Of a stretch of 64,000 nt of DNA, positions 1-11,949 are shown piece after piece. The notes under the pieces were generated by a model. That model did no database searches and was not told the DNA's origin. It saw nothing but the letters and a program-made list of their open reading frames with translations. The stretch is from Armillaria gallica. Taxonomy: Eukaryota; Basidiomycota; Agaricomycetes; Agaricales; Physalacriaceae. How positions within the stretch are numbered: the first letter of the stretch is position 1; the number at the start of each line of letters is the position of its first letter. Location: the NCBI GenBank assembly GCA_037576215.1, contig JBANDB010000012.1, positions 1,054,001-1,118,000 of the forward strand. Direction: 5' to 3'. The translations under genes were made by a program, and so were the position numbers.

Positions 1-295
1 CGTTACGTGCTCCTTCGTTTGCAATTTGCTCTGCGCAATATGGCAGAAGTGACGGATATATTTTGACCTGCAGAGCCAATATTAGCGATGCACTGTGGTT
101 AAAACATAAACTATGCATGCACCTCATAGAATTAAGATAAGGTAGTACCATTTGGAGCTGTAGGTACAGAATGACAGTACATAGACAGTCCATCAGAAGA
201 ATGTTTTGGAGGAGGGATAATATGAGTGTGCATAATCATTTGTAAGTAGGTCAAATGTGCCCCCCCAAAAGTTTTGTCCAGAAGAAAGAGTCCTC

Positions 296-1303
296 TTAGA
301 TAGCAACGACCCATGCCAAGACAGTGGTGAGGGTGCCAGCACCTCCAACCTGTGCACACGAGGCAGTGTCGGATGCAGAGGTGGAGGGTGTGGTGGACAA
401 CGTGCGGGTGGAGGAGCCTGATGCCGAGGCGGAGGCGGAGCTCGCACAGGTGGTGGACCTGGTCACTGAGGTGGAGCCTGATCCAGATGTGGACCTAGAA
501 GCACGCTTAGCGAAGGAAGGGCTAACAGAAGGAAGGAGACTCACATGGAGGCGAAACCAGACAACACAGATGCAGAGCCACTAGCACTCACACTACTGCT
601 TTGACTGGCAGACCCTGTCAATGATGCAAGATGGAGAAAGTACCTGTCTGAGCATACATATCGTTGATATTGGAGATATTCATGAGCTCGATGGTGTACC
701 CATCTCTGCAAGGGTCATCTGTTAGTTAGGGATGTGCACCGTACTGTTACGGATACGACTGTAACAATATGGCCATAGACCGTATGAAAAATCTTGCCCA
801 TGGTACGGTACAGCTGATGCCAAATCCGTACCGTGTCTGTACCATTGTCCGTATACGGATAGTTTCACGATGAGAGCGAATAACTGTCATCAAAATGTAA
901 GTGTAGTTTGCATCATTGAGATCATATTTACTGACCTCAATGACATTGAATGGTCCCCTACCATTCCCTCGACAACCATACTTCAACCATATGGATATAG
1001 CCATATTTTGGCTCATCCAAAGTGCTCATGGTATGGACCTGTATCTGTAGCCACTGTATGTAGCCACCATGATATGGATACAGTGCACATCCCTACCATT
1101 AGTGTGTGAAACAAACAAGGAAGGAAAGACAGCGAAACATACTCGGCAGGGATCTGGGGAAGGGTGAGGCTGAGGGAACTGAGGCTGGAGTTGATGTTGT
1201 TGGCGATAGCGTACTGGCTGTTGAAGGACTGGTTGATGAGCTCAATGGAGAACATGGGAGGGTTTATTTGGCTTTCCACATGGGAGAAGAAGTTTTGTGA
1301 CAA
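296..1303 (-). CDS. KRE9/KNH-like Ser-rich GPI-anchored cell-wall protein (3' part)
   Basis: Probable cell-wall or plasma-membrane glycoprotein. Four exons can be joined in frame on the minus strand: about 1300-1143, 705-644, 614-545 and 494-296. The upstream exon reads PPMFSIELINQSF and ends near LTLPQIPAE. It joins DGYTIELMNISNINDMYAQT, which resembles the beta-domain of the KRE9/KNH family (ligand-like block, LP..P.DGY.I, NI.NI..YA.T). A Ser/Thr/Ala-rich linker follows, then a hydrophobic tail (GTLTTVLAWVVAI) suitable for a GPI signal. The 29-base gap between the 644 and 614 exons is short for an intron, so that junction is uncertain. I could not find the signal-peptide exon; it should lie above 1,303. 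The second intron contains a MITE (727-1095). Family assignment is from motif memory. Confidence 0.6.
727..1095. mobile_element. hAT-type MITE in an intron
   Basis: A 369-base element with perfect 13-base terminal inverted repeats (TAGGGATGTGCAC). It is flanked by 8-base direct repeats CTGTTAGT (719-726) and CCATTAGT (1096-1103), 6/8 identical. The TAGGG terminus and 8-base duplication fit the hAT superfamily. No coding capacity is visible. It lies in an intron of the KRE9/KNH-like gene; without it the intron is about 60 bases. Confidence 0.8.
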
Positions 1304-2204
1304 AGTTTTGCAAGGGGGTTGTGGGCCATCAGCCTGGCACATCCGGTTGGTCGGTAAAAAGGTCACTAGAAATAATTTTGCTGGTCCTAGTAAATTAGCA
1401 CCTGTGCACCCCATACTCAGTTATAAGAGCCAATTTACATGCCTAAATGACCATGAAAAGCTTCAGAGCATGAGAGAGGCATCCCAAAGCAAAGAAGTGT
1501 GAGAGTAATTGGAATTTGGTTAATTACCTTGCTTGAACCTAGTGCTTATCTCATGCAGTGTATTGGCCTAGAAAGATGAGGATCAAAATAAAATGCCATT
1601 TACAGTAGGGAAGTGGAGTCGCTGTCAGCATCATAGCCTGTAAGGATGTGGCGGCGCACGGAAAAACAATGGAAAACAACAGACTGGGGATCTTGTGCAT
1701 CATGTAGTCACATGATTTGGCCTTTAAGGGTATGTTATTCCCACATGGTTGGTCAGTCAGTCAGTCAGGAACAGGCTTAAAAATAATATTGACCCGATAT
1801 GATTTTCTTAAGTTTTGATCAACTTCAAGGCGGTTATGTCATACATCTGGCTTCACTTCCATCATCGTTTCTCATTATATGTTCTCCCAATGTCGTCTCT
1901 CATCTAGCATGAGACTATCCTCTTGTTCGTTGTTCATCAGTCACTTCTCTCCGTGTCTCAGCACAGATTTCGAATTTCATAACACCACATTACCTACTTC
2001 AATTTAAAGGGCGTCCTTCTTGAACCGAAGCCCTTGTTGTGATACTGCCCTCATGATCCATCCCACAACCTTTGATACCACCAAAGACTTTGGCCAAGCA
2101 GTACAGTGCTGCCAACCTTAGCAAGCTTGCTTGATTTTTCTTGCATAATCCTCTTCTTTCACTGCAATGCACTTTTATCCCAGGTGCACCTCTGACCACC
2201 AGAT
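1304..2204. other. non-coding stretch, possible 5' part of the wall-protein gene
   Basis: No convincing coding exon was found. The missing N-terminal exon and promoter of the minus-strand wall-protein gene are expected here. A short CAGT run occurs near 1,750-1,768. Confidence 0.3.
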
Positions 2205-2262
2205 CCCTCTTAGCTCAGTCATTACTGACAAGGTGTTAGTCGTTCAAGTTGGCTAGGAACCT
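2205..2262 (+). repeat. tRNA-like SINE fragment
   Basis: Begins CTTAGCTCAGTCATTACTG, like a tRNA D-arm/A-box, and is followed by CGTTCAAGTTGGCTAGG, like a B-box. It resembles the better-preserved copy at 2,515-2,605. Too degenerate to be a tRNA gene. Confidence 0.4.
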
Positions 2263-2514
2263 GAAATAGTGAAGAGTTTCTTTTTGGTTGGAGCAGGAGC
2301 AGCTATATTTTGCCGGTGGCCCATTTTTACAAATCTCCCCCTGCTGTCTGACCATATTTGGCTGTGATCATACTATTTTTCACAGCAATTGTACAGACAC
2401 TTCCGAATGTGTTACAGGACCATGTGCAGTGTAAGGGTTCAGAAGAGCTCGTTCGACCTATATACATTTTCTATTCTCACCACAATAGTATGCTCTATGC
2501 ATGACAAATATTCC

Positions 2515-2605
2515 TTCTCAGCTCAGTTGGTAGAGCATGTCACTAGTATGGGGTCCAGAGGTTGGTCAGTGACCAGGTCAGTCGTTCAAGTCAGCTAGAG
2601 GGAAT
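2515..2605 (+). repeat. tRNA-derived SINE head
   Basis: CAGCTCAGTTGGTAGAGCAT is a near-perfect tRNA D-arm with an internal A-box. About 55 bases downstream lies CGTTCAAGTCAGC, a B-box-like T-arm. No paired acceptor stem or complete cloverleaf could be drawn, so a SINE head is more likely than a working tRNA gene. Confidence 0.55.
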
Positions 2606-3909
2606 TGTCTTTGGATCTACATTTTGATCCGTTAACAAATCATCCTGGTTCTAAGTTCTAACTGTTCCAACTTGACATATTTCGACTTCTTGCAGGATTC
2701 TCGATTCAGTTTTCAGCTCTCTCTTTGCTAACCGAGTCATTAGGACTTTAGATAGACATCATGCGAGCAGCGTTGACTGATCTTCCTAGTACCCTTCATC
2801 TTTGATGCAGGTAAGGACATCATACCTGGAAGGTGCAAGAGCCTTTACTTCCACTTGACACTGTCACCAAATACTGGATGAGTGCTGCTTTTGTCCTTTC
2901 TTCCCATTCCTTTGAAACTAGACATACCCTAAGGTCCATCAACACGTCCTCTCACTCACACTGTTAAGAATCAGAGTATTTTAGCTAATACATGAAGTAA
3001 TGATTACTCGAGTAAAACTCAAGCTGTGAGTGAGGATGTCCGAGAGCAAGTTCCAACCACCAAAAGGGATCCGATATGGGTGCTACCAAGCACTAGGCAT
3101 AACTGATCAGAAATGCTTAAATCACACAGTTAAGTGAACATTGAAGAGTAGTGAAATTAGTTTGAGATATACAATAGTACAAACTGTGATTATATACTAG
3201 AGGCTACAGTGTTCTACTGTATTCTGGTGTCTGTAGGAAAAATAGAGAAAGTAAGAGAAGATACGAGCGAGTCATCTTTGAGACTGAGTAGCCCGAGTAC
3301 AGGCATGTGTTGACTCATGGGCCGAGTCGGCAGTAGTCTCTCGTAGACAGATGATGATACCGACCTTTTGATCGGAGGGAGGGACAGTCTGTATGTAGTC
3401 TGTTGTTTATGTACCCCCCTTTGATAGTGGTTCAATTCCATTATGTAATGGCCTCACATGAATTTTTGACACGTTCACTTACTCCTCCATATCAACATGA
3501 TTTTGTTCATTTCTTTGCAGAAGGTGAATCAATATGTTATTTATTGACTTTATTTTATCCAAATACATGGAAACTCCAGAAAAAATAGCATGGCATCCCG
3601 CACACACTCATCCTGTCATCAACTCACCTGGCATCCACTTCAATATGCCGAGTTGAATGATTTAGTCCTCCAAGGTCCATTCAGAGGATTTTCGAAGCTA
3701 CATGATCACATCACAATAAAAAGAGAAGAGAAATACCTGTCAAATCGCATTGCGACGGTGGTGGCACTGGCTCAACCAGTGATGGGAATCTCTTTCTATA
3801 TTTGGGTGATGATGTAACAAGGTCAGACTGGCCCCAAGAGGGGCGCAATTAAAACTAGACTAAGTCAGCAGGCACCTGGTATCCATAACACACACCTCCT
3901 TTCATGTTA
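2606..3909. other. non-coding stretch
   Basis: AT-rich sequence with stop codons in all frames at short intervals. The open frames at 3,403-3,817 lack domain character. I see no gene. Confidence 0.4.
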
Positions 3910-4436
3910 CTGTACAATTTCGACCTTATCTTCACAGGGTGTGACATGTTATGCCACATCTTCAGCCATGAAGATCTTCACACACGGATGTGACATGTTA
4001 TAGTCATCTTCATGTTATACATCTTTATTGTTGTGGTAGTCTTGTGGTTATGTGATGTGACTGAGTTTCTAGCTCATGAGTTCAATTCTCCTTGATTGTC
4101 TTTTTGTTTACTCCTAGTGGTGACATTTTGGATGGCTGGATTTGCCGAACAGGTCACAGACACAGAATCCGCCTTTGACTCTTGAAGCTTGAGCTCCCAG
4201 AGCAGAGTCATCAAGGCCACATCATAAACTGAATCGCTGGTATGATGGAAACATCTGGGAACATGTGTAGACAATTAAGACATGTATATTTCATTATTTC
4301 TTGCTCGAAAAGAGTGCTAATTTGGAATCTTCTTCTTTCTCTTCACTGAGTCTTGTGACATGTTATCAGGTATGCTTATCTTCACTTCATAAGCCTGTGT
4401 GACATGTTATGTGAAGTTAAGGTCAAAATTGTACAG
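3910..4436. mobile_element. TA-flanked MITE (Tc1/mariner-like)
   Basis: Inverted repeats of about 28 bases: the left end starts CTGTACAATTTCGACC and the right end finishes GGTCAAAATTGTACAG. TA dinucleotides lie on both sides (3908-3909, 4437-4438). Inside are several direct GTGACATGTTAT motifs just inside each end. No transposase. The ends resemble those of the TA element at 47,328-47,694 (CTGTATAATTACG), suggesting related families. Confidence 0.75.
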
Positions 4437-5809
4437 TACTCCAGGGATTTTGGGATGCGGTTCTGAACTTTTTCTTTACTGGATGGATCAACCGCTTTCT
4501 CTACCATGGTGGGACCGCACAGAGAGCCTTGCTTGTTGGATTCGATCTAAAACCATTATACAGCATTCACAAAGAGGGTTGATCTGGAATACACAATGTT
4601 GCTCATGATTCCGTTCAGCATTCATTAGTATAACCTAAAATTTATATGGCTAGTGATCTCTGTATGAATTTGGGACTCAGGTGTTTGTGTAAGGCCGCTA
4701 GACCCATGCGGTCTCGCCAAGGCATCTCTTTCTCATGGTCTGAAGAATGGAGTTACAGCAATTGTACAGCTAATAGTTAAATTAATCTCATCATACACAA
4801 TAACAGCAAATCATGGCAGGCACTTAAAAGTGAATGGCACAGCTTCCATGCCTGAGTCTTGCCTGAGTCAATCCTTATGATGCCACCATGGTATCCTCCT
4901 GATCCAATGAGACTACATCACTGACGAATGTCAGAAATCCAGAAACTAGTTCACAGTATAGCAAGGCTTCTTTTGAGTGACTAGAATTGAAACTAGGAAG
5001 AATGAAAGACTACAAGATTCAATTTTACTTCCCACGTGTTACTTGAATTCCAGCAATTCCTCTCTTAGCTTACATGGTAGAGCACAGAATATAATGCAAG
5101 CTCTACTGCCTTTGACCTGTGAATGAATATAAGCATTTTATGTCAACGCCCTGTTTCCACTCTCTCAAATTTTGATCGACAAACTTGAACAGTGAAATCA
5201 TCACCAATCCGAGCAAAATCTCGAAAATTTGGGGACCCTGTGTCAGAATCTTTTGGCCGGATTTTACTTGAAGTGATGGCCACCACCCACACCTATATTC
5301 GAGGGTCCTCATTTACTATGAAGAGGTGGAGGATGTCATAAGGCGCTGAATATTGTGGTAAAATTAGACTGGCGCTTGCAAGAAAAAAAACAACGAGATT
5401 TGATTTTGGTTCCCGCTGCCTGCAAGACGTACTACTTGGTTGAATTCTAGTATTTGTATTAGTATGCGTAAGTCGTCATAGAGAGGATTACAAATCCATG
5501 CTTCATAATCTCATTCAACCCAGGGAAGTTTCATAATAAGGTCCTAATAGTAAAAGGTGAGTGCCACCATCATCATCGTCAAATGGTCGTATAACACGAC
5601 ATGGTCTGCCAAGTTGATGGGCCGGATCTAAGTCACCCAAAATAATCCTTCCTGAGCACTCTGTAGAAAGTATTTTGGTGTACGGAATAATAATCATCAT
5701 CGATAGCATTTAATATAGACACAATCGAGCAATTTCACTGCCAGTCCACCAATACACCCCTCTTTTCAGCAGCGTCCTCAAAGTGTTTCCGCTCTAGAAC
5801 CATGGTACA
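4437..5809. other. non-coding stretch upstream of the first membrane-protein gene
   Basis: No gene recognised. A tRNA-like segment occurs at about 5,063-5,105 (CTTAGCTTACATGGTAGAGC, D-arm-like) without a clear B-box. The promoter of the gene at 5,810 should lie in the last few hundred bases. Confidence 0.35.
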
Positions 5810-6897
5810 ATGCTGAAAGCGACCATGCTTGAATTGATACTCTATGGTACCCATCTCACCTGGAGCAGTGTCAGTGCTTACTCAAGTAATCTTAGCTATA
5901 CACTCTGCTTTGGTGGTTGGTACATTCTGGAGAGTCGGTGCGTCTTTCTTCTCAATGCTTCAAGCTGTACATGATCTCAAGGCCCGCCTTAGTGAGCCAC
6001 GATGAAGGCAGGAGTTGTTTCATGCGGTGCGCACTGGTCATCGTGATGTACCTCGTCGCAATGTCCCCCCTCTCCCTTCGATGGACATTCATCCAAGGCA
6101 ACACTGACGACGAAACACAGGAAACAACATACATCTATTCTCGCGGATGGATGCTCTTGAGCTCGATGTCCTTCACAGCGGTTGTCTTGATCACGGAGTG
6201 CATTGTAGTGAGCAGATATCATTATACGTACCTGTTGAAAGGACTTGACGCAGGCACCCATGTAGATCTGGTGGTGCTGGTTCTTCTCTGGTCAAAGATG
6301 GATGTTTGCTGTGATTCCAGGAATATGCGTCATTGTTGGAACCAGTTGAGCTTGTTGGTCTTATATCATCAAAAAATCAGAACTGATGTCAACCGTAGTT
6401 TTTGCAGGTATTGGTCTCTATCAGTTGACCGTTACACCCTCCTCAGACAATGCATGTGCTGCCCAAATCGATTGGATGCTCCCATATTTCTCTATGATGC
6501 TTGCCATAGCACTGTTATGCACACTGGTTACCTTATACCACATGGTAATCAGTCCATGTAATGGGGGAAGAACCCTCTGGCTCTGGGTCAAGGTCATCGT
6601 CGAATCCTTATTATTGTTCACTGCGGCGCCAGTTGCTTATATCTTGAGTGACATGCGTACCACCTGCCCACTGCTTGGTGTGACCATGATTATTGTGAGC
6701 TGCAGCTCGATGTGTTCTCTTCCCGTGTGCTCATATGTCATCGCCAGAGCTTGGCACCTATTCTAGCTATCGCTCAGATACCAAGCGATACCGTGACGCC
6801 GATGCTGTGGCCTAAGCATTTTGAACTCCATAGGCAGGGTACCAAGGGCAATGCAGAATGGACATCTGGGGAAAATAGAGAGGACTCGGCCGTTTGA
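5810..6897 (+). CDS. polytopic membrane protein, agaricomycete-type, copy 1
   Basis: Six exons close without a stop: 5810-5846, 5896-5937, 5993-6207, 6266-6344, 6408-6694 and 6748-6897, giving 810 coding bases (269 aa). Intron phases agree with the paralogue at 50,838-51,892. Hydrophobic stretches suggest about six or seven transmembrane helices, including one around VIVMYLVAMSPL, one near the exon-3 end (SMSFTAVVLITECIVV), one in exon 4 (MFAVIPGICVIVGTS), and ILVESLLLF-like segments in exon 5. The last exon encodes LAPILAIAQIPSDTVTP and a polar cytoplasmic tail. It resembles the very large agaricomycete family of seven-helix proteins of unknown function. Retained frames and conserved splice sites suggest a working gene. 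Substrate or ligand unknown. Confidence 0.75.
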
Positions 6898-7117
6898 TTT
6901 CAGGAAGCTGCGACTTAAAAGAGGTTATGTTTCTCATAGATTTTTTGACACCCTCACCGTCATGTTTCTCCACCTTTCTATGTGTTCCTACCATCTGGAC
7001 CTTGTGCCGGTACACACACCACACCACACCACCTGACACTGGATAGTCACTGCTCCCTTGCCTCTATTTTGCTGTTTGTAGTTGCATTTTCTGTATCGAT
7101 AGTTTCAAATTCTATAG
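6898..7117. other. 3' flank of membrane-protein gene
   Basis: Short non-coding spacer with a CACAC run near 7,012-7,030; nothing else seen. Confidence 0.3.
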
Positions 7118-8677
7118 ATGTGCAATAACGTTTTTCCTCTGGAAGGAGGGCAGACAATTATGGAACACATCAATGTAGTCAAACCACAGTCGAGCGAACT
7201 TGAAACAGGGCTTGCCAATCCTTCAGTAATGGAACGCGACTTGGACAGGACCAGGACAGTGACGCGACGCGATCATATCACGTCAATATCATGTGTACAG
7301 TTTTGGGCAGGTGCCAAGCAATTTGAATACGAGCTTACGTTTGTGACATGTGTGATTCAACAACCTCGAATATTTACTGCAATCTCCTCCGTATTATTAC
7401 GAACTTCAAAGGACTCGAAGACTTGGCGCACTTAGCCCCGAGATGCTGCTCTGTTACGCTGTTGTTGTTGCTGGATCGTCCCCAGACATTGCAAATGCAT
7501 ACGTCAAGTTTCTGGAATACATCCTGATTTCGTCTCCAAGACTCCCGCTCCTTGCGCCATGGATTGACGATGGTACGATACATTGGGGTGATTCTACGAT
7601 TCTAAGTCGTGAAGGATATACTGTGATGTATGGAGGTGCGTAGACGCCTTTTCAATGTTGATTTTTACTAACTTTAGCTTTGTAGTTCGACTCGGCCCTT
7701 CTCCCTGCCTTCATTTCCAAACACACTCCACATTTGAAGGACCCTTCTAACGTGTCGGTGGGGGCACCATTTATGTTCTCGTCACGTGGGGAACATGCCA
7801 ACTCATTCCCCACTATACATACCGTGTTTTCTATCTGGCGACTATACTTCTCTTCTTGTGCGTTAGCATTCTCTTTCGGATGTTATGAAAGAGCTAATTT
7901 ACCCAGTTGAGCCAGTCATCGCCCACTTGGCCCCTTTGAAGATGACTGTTACTGTAGGAGACGCTGGTGCCTATACAGTCTTCACGACTGTTACCATATT
8001 CACTACTCTGATATTACCTTCTTTGCTCCGAATTGCAGGCCCGTCTAGACGGATTCATTCAGCTCCAAGGCTCAGAGTGAGGCGAATACTGCTGGGCTTG
8101 TTCTTGCACCCACCCCTAATGCTTGACGAGCGGTTCCTCCACCGCTCAACCATCATAGGCAACGGAGGACACGGATACCAAGGTACCGGTCTCCATCTTT
8201 GTCAAATTTATAGCTAATACTCTGATTTGCATAGGACAACTGTTCTTACATGTTATTGATTCGCTGCTCCGTGATTTGTGCTAGGCTCGAGCACCCTATA
8301 TCATATGTGAATCTGAGATCCCCTTGGATGATTACTGTTTTTTCAAGTGCAGACACGATCATGTTTCGGTATGCCGGTGCAGCGGATTAATGTACAGTGT
8401 TTTCATTGTTGGAGAATTGTGACTGACACCTCGATTCAATGCCGAACCCTCCGCGTAAATTTAGCAGTGTCTTCTTGGCGTCTTGTACGAGTGGGATTTC
8501 TCTGTCATATTCTGTGCGCGTCTCCGCATGCTGCGCTCATATGGCTGGATCAGAACCTTGCCCGAGCAGTCTCCTCATTCGATCTCAAGGCCTTCTGCCA
8601 TCCATCTTAACGAGGTCGTTATGAAACGTCTCCTCGTTTGATCTGAGGGTTTGCTCTATATGGAGAGCATGTGTATG
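7118..8677. repeat. left half of the array unit (unit 0) split by the giant element
   Basis: Contains the landmark order seen in the later units: a segment near 8,229-8,290 (CTTACATGTTATTGATTCGC), a segment near 8,408-8,450 (GACTGACACCTCGATTCAA), then GCATGCTGCGCTCATATGG at 8,527, CTCCTCATTCGATCTCAAGG at 8,571, and a tRNA-like CTCGTTTGATCTGAGGG at 8,633. The same order occurs at 39.3-40.1 and 45.6-46.4 kb. The unit stops at 8,677 where the inverted repeat of the giant element begins and resumes at 32,425. The 7,240-7,640 part also resembles 57.2-57.5 and 60.06-60.6 kb. No intact gene seen. Confidence 0.7.
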
Positions 8678-8715
8678 CTTGGTTTTACTGGACAATAATG
8701 CGAGGTCTCGCGAGA
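8678..8715 (+). repeat. left terminal inverted repeat of giant element
   Basis: 38 bases, first 16 identical to the reverse complement of 32,409-32,424. It is followed by GATCTCGCGAG-like subterminal words to about 8,780. Confidence 0.8.
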
Positions 8716-8958
8716 TCTCACACGGCTGCATGGGATCTTGCGGGATCTCGTGAGGGCGTGCAAGATCTCGCGAGACTGGAAGGGGACGGGAGGTCATTAC
8801 ATCGTATATGATTCACTGCAGCGTGACCGGAGGGTGACGACCATTTAAGGCCTCCCATCCGGGACCTCAGGACTATTTTATCTTTATTTCTTTAATAATA
8901 ATATACCTTTTCTCGTGCAGCTTTCCACACTGCCACCATTCTCAACTTCCTCTCAACC

Positions 8959-10842
8959 ATGACCACAGTACAGATTGCGCGCATCAACCAGTCATGGGCA
9001 GAGCTCTGCTACTCGGTGAACCAGATCCTTCAAGCAGGGAATGGCGATCCTCACCGCATTCAGCTCCAACTCAATGAGCTTGCCCTTTGGGAACAATATT
9101 GGACTGAGGTTTGGCTCTTGCTCACATCATGGCATCTCACAATTCATTCCATGATACAGGCACAGGTGGATTTCTCTGATGATTATGTCGCCATCATCAA
9201 TGCCAGACTGCTCTTGATGAGATCATCCTTGTCTGACACCTTATTCATCTCAAACAACCCACCTAAGGAACCACCTTTGCTAAAGCCGAAAGCCAAGGTC
9301 TACACAGGCAGGAAAGGCCATCCACATGCTGATATCAACCCCTCCATTTTGGCCTTACTCACTCAGACTCATGGCTCTGCTGCCCGAATCAGTCACCTTT
9401 TCCGCACGCACGCACAAATGATAACCCGCCACCAGCAAAAGGCAGGCCTCAAAGAACCGGGCCAGGCACCCTTCCAAACTGTTCTTGATGCCAACGGAGA
9501 CGAATACACCATCCATACCCCTACGAGACCCAAAATGTCTGACATATCGGATGAGGATCTGGACAAATTGATAGACGGGATCCATGCTAGGTGTCCAGGC
9601 TATGGGCGCCCCCAGATCAAGGCTGCAGTGGCTCAACTCGGGCATCGCGTTTGTCGACAGCGGATAGAAGTGGCCAGGAAACACGTCTATGGTCCCCTGC
9701 CCCAGTTTGGCCACCGTCTGCTTGTGAGGCAAAATTACACCGCACCTGGTGCCAACAGTATCTGGCATCACGATGGTAATCACCGTGAGTAGCTTCCCAG
9801 ATGATCAACATGCACGCACTGAATACAGCCATCGTAGGACTCATCTGGTGGAAAATCGTGCTCCATATATTTGTCGATGGCAAAACAAGGGTTGTGCCCA
9901 ATATCAGGGCCAGCAATTCAAATAGGCCCTACGTCGTATTGATGATCTTTGTGGATGCTATGAGAATCTGGGGTGTCCCTATACGCCTACGCAGTGATCA
10001 CGGTGTTGAAAATCTATATGCTGCTCAGTGGATGGAAAATTACCGAGGGGTCCTAACCAATCCATACCTATGGGGCAGGTGAAGCTCTCCGTTCTTGTGA
10101 CAATATATTCTATTACATTGAACCTTTATAGATCTGTGCACAATACTCGGGCTGAACACATGTGGGTCAAGATGTCTAGAAGTTGCATGGATCACTGGTA
10201 CGACTTTTTCATGGAGCTCGAAGCCAGCTACGGGCTCGATCACGACAACTCTGCACACATCTGGTTGCTCCAGCACCTCTTTCTCTTGATAATTGATGCC
10301 GATGCTCTCCAGTGGGCGGACTGGTGGAACAATCACCCAATTGCATTGGAGGGCAAGCGTCCGGAAACACCCAGCAACATGTGGCTTGAAAGCCAGTTAA
10401 TGGATGGCCTGAGAGGTCTTGAGCATGTGGCCCCGACTGACCCACTGGTTGTCGATCCATTTGCCGCTATTCCTACCATGGGCGTGAACCAGGATATCCT
10501 CCGGCTGCTCCAACAACATCATCAAGCCCTAAACCCTGATGTACTCGCACACCTGGATGATGGCCGAGCAGATGCCCCGTTACCCCAGAACTGTTTGTTT
10601 TTTTCTGCTATATCACCAGACACACCTTCCTGATAATATGCTTTCCAGTCCCCAAGGACTCTCTGGCATATGTGCCATGTGAACCGCAAAACTGCCCATT
10701 AAGCCCTGAGGAGGTAGATGTACTTGACCAGACCCTACAAACCAGTTCGGGAATGGAAGATCAGACCTTCGCTGGTCGGCGTGTCCTCTGGATTCATGCT
10801 TTAGAGACCATGAATGCAATTTTCACTCATTGTCAGGGATAA
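8959..10842 (+). CDS. DDE integrase-core (rve-type) protein, likely transposase of the giant element
   Basis: Four exons close in frame: 8959-9784, 9838-10078, 10132-10592 and 10649-10842, 1,722 coding bases (573 aa). Reading across the introns gives the catalytic core: HHDGNHRLIWWKIVLHIFVD (first Asp), RSDHGVEN (second Asp), then WGRSVHNTRAEHMW (Glu). An HIWLLQHLFL / WNNHPI block and a CPLSPEEVDVL tail follow, as in the basidiomycete integrase-core-domain family. The N-terminal 200 residues are helical; a CPGYGRPQIKAAVAQLGHRV helix-turn-helix-like region precedes the core. It lies just inside the left terminal repeat and is transcribed inward. Every splice site fits and there is no stop, in contrast to most of the cargo. 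Role as the element's transposase is inferred from position and fold. Confidence 0.85.
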
Positions 10843-11023
10843 AGGGGATGCGGAGGCCGTCGCAGTTAACGAACAGAATAGTCTTCACATGTATTGTATA
10901 TGTAATGACTCTGGCACATTGGATCGCGCTTTAACACATAGACAGCCAGTCGGATTGGATCAGAAGTGGACAAGTGACATTACATCATGTAGTGTGACAT
11001 GACCGACCCAGTGGTGTGATCAG

Positions 11024-11854
11024 TCACATACCGCTAGTCGCCTTAGAATCTCCACTTTCCCCCAATAGGATCTCCGCCTCGTTCAATAGCTCCCCTTCCA
11101 GTAACCCAGACGCACTCTCATTGATAGCGCTCAGAACTTCAGCATGAAACCAGTTGTGAGATAAATGGATCTCTTGGAAATCCGAGTAGTCAGTCCAGCT
11201 GAAATCCTCCAAAGCCATCAGAAACTCCAACAGATCATCTGTTTTGAGTTGGCCCATGAATTCTAGGACCTCGGACAGCTCAAAGTCAATGTTGATAATG
11301 CAGCCTCCGGTCCAATCATCGACGGGCAGAAGGAAGACAACCCTCCTGACATCTGAGGGCTTCATAAAACGGAATCAGGCCTGATGTAAGGAGACAGGAG
11401 TGCCAACGTACCAACTTTGTCAACCATACTTTGCAAAAGAACTGTTATTGTCTGAATGTCAGCACACAAACGTTGTAAAAGAATCTAACGCAACCTTGAT
11501 TTTGGAATTTGGGTCAGGTTGGTGATGAGGAAACGCTGCAGCGTAGAGCATCTCATAGTGTAGAGAGGTCCATTCAACCACACCAACACCTGGGGGGTAG
11601 GTAACCGCCTGTCCCCAGGAAGCATCGGGATGCCTGCTTATTAACACATATGTCCACAACACACTCGTCAGCCCTTCGACGAGGCATCGATAACGGTGGG
11701 CATCTTGCTTGGAGTGACTGGGGTGCAAGGTGAAAGAGAAATTCGGAAGGATATCGTCCTGGATTGAAGGTTGCCCCTGGAACCAGCCAATTGAGCTACC
11801 AGGATAGTTAGCAAGAGTGGGACATTATTGATTTCAAACATACCAAGGAAGCAT
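11024..11854 (-). CDS. hypothetical protein, multi-exon
   Basis: Not recognised. A short first exon (ATG at 11,854, MLPC) joins through an intron with GTATGT donor and GCTAAC branch to an exon reading SIGWFQGQPSIQDDILPNFS and ending near 11,490. One or two more introns lead to an acidic C-terminal exon (11,362-11,024) with MKPSDVRRVVFLLPVDDWTG and a Glu/Asp-rich end. No membrane segment or known motif. It faces the integrase gene tail to tail, about 180 bases apart. Confidence 0.45.
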
Positions 11855-11949
11855 GCTAGCCTGCTGTCAAACGGTATTGATAACCTGCTGCATCGACAAG
11901 GACATGACAATACGGGTTGAAACGCTGGGCAGTGATACGCCATCTACAC

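Noticed and set aside
324..584. Acidic plus-strand open frame rich in Glu/Asp/Val
   Set aside because: It is the antisense of the Ser/Ala-rich tail of the wall protein; codon pattern and splice sites favour the minus strand.
9355..9783. 142-codon minus-strand open frame
   Set aside because: Antisense shadow of the integrase first exon.
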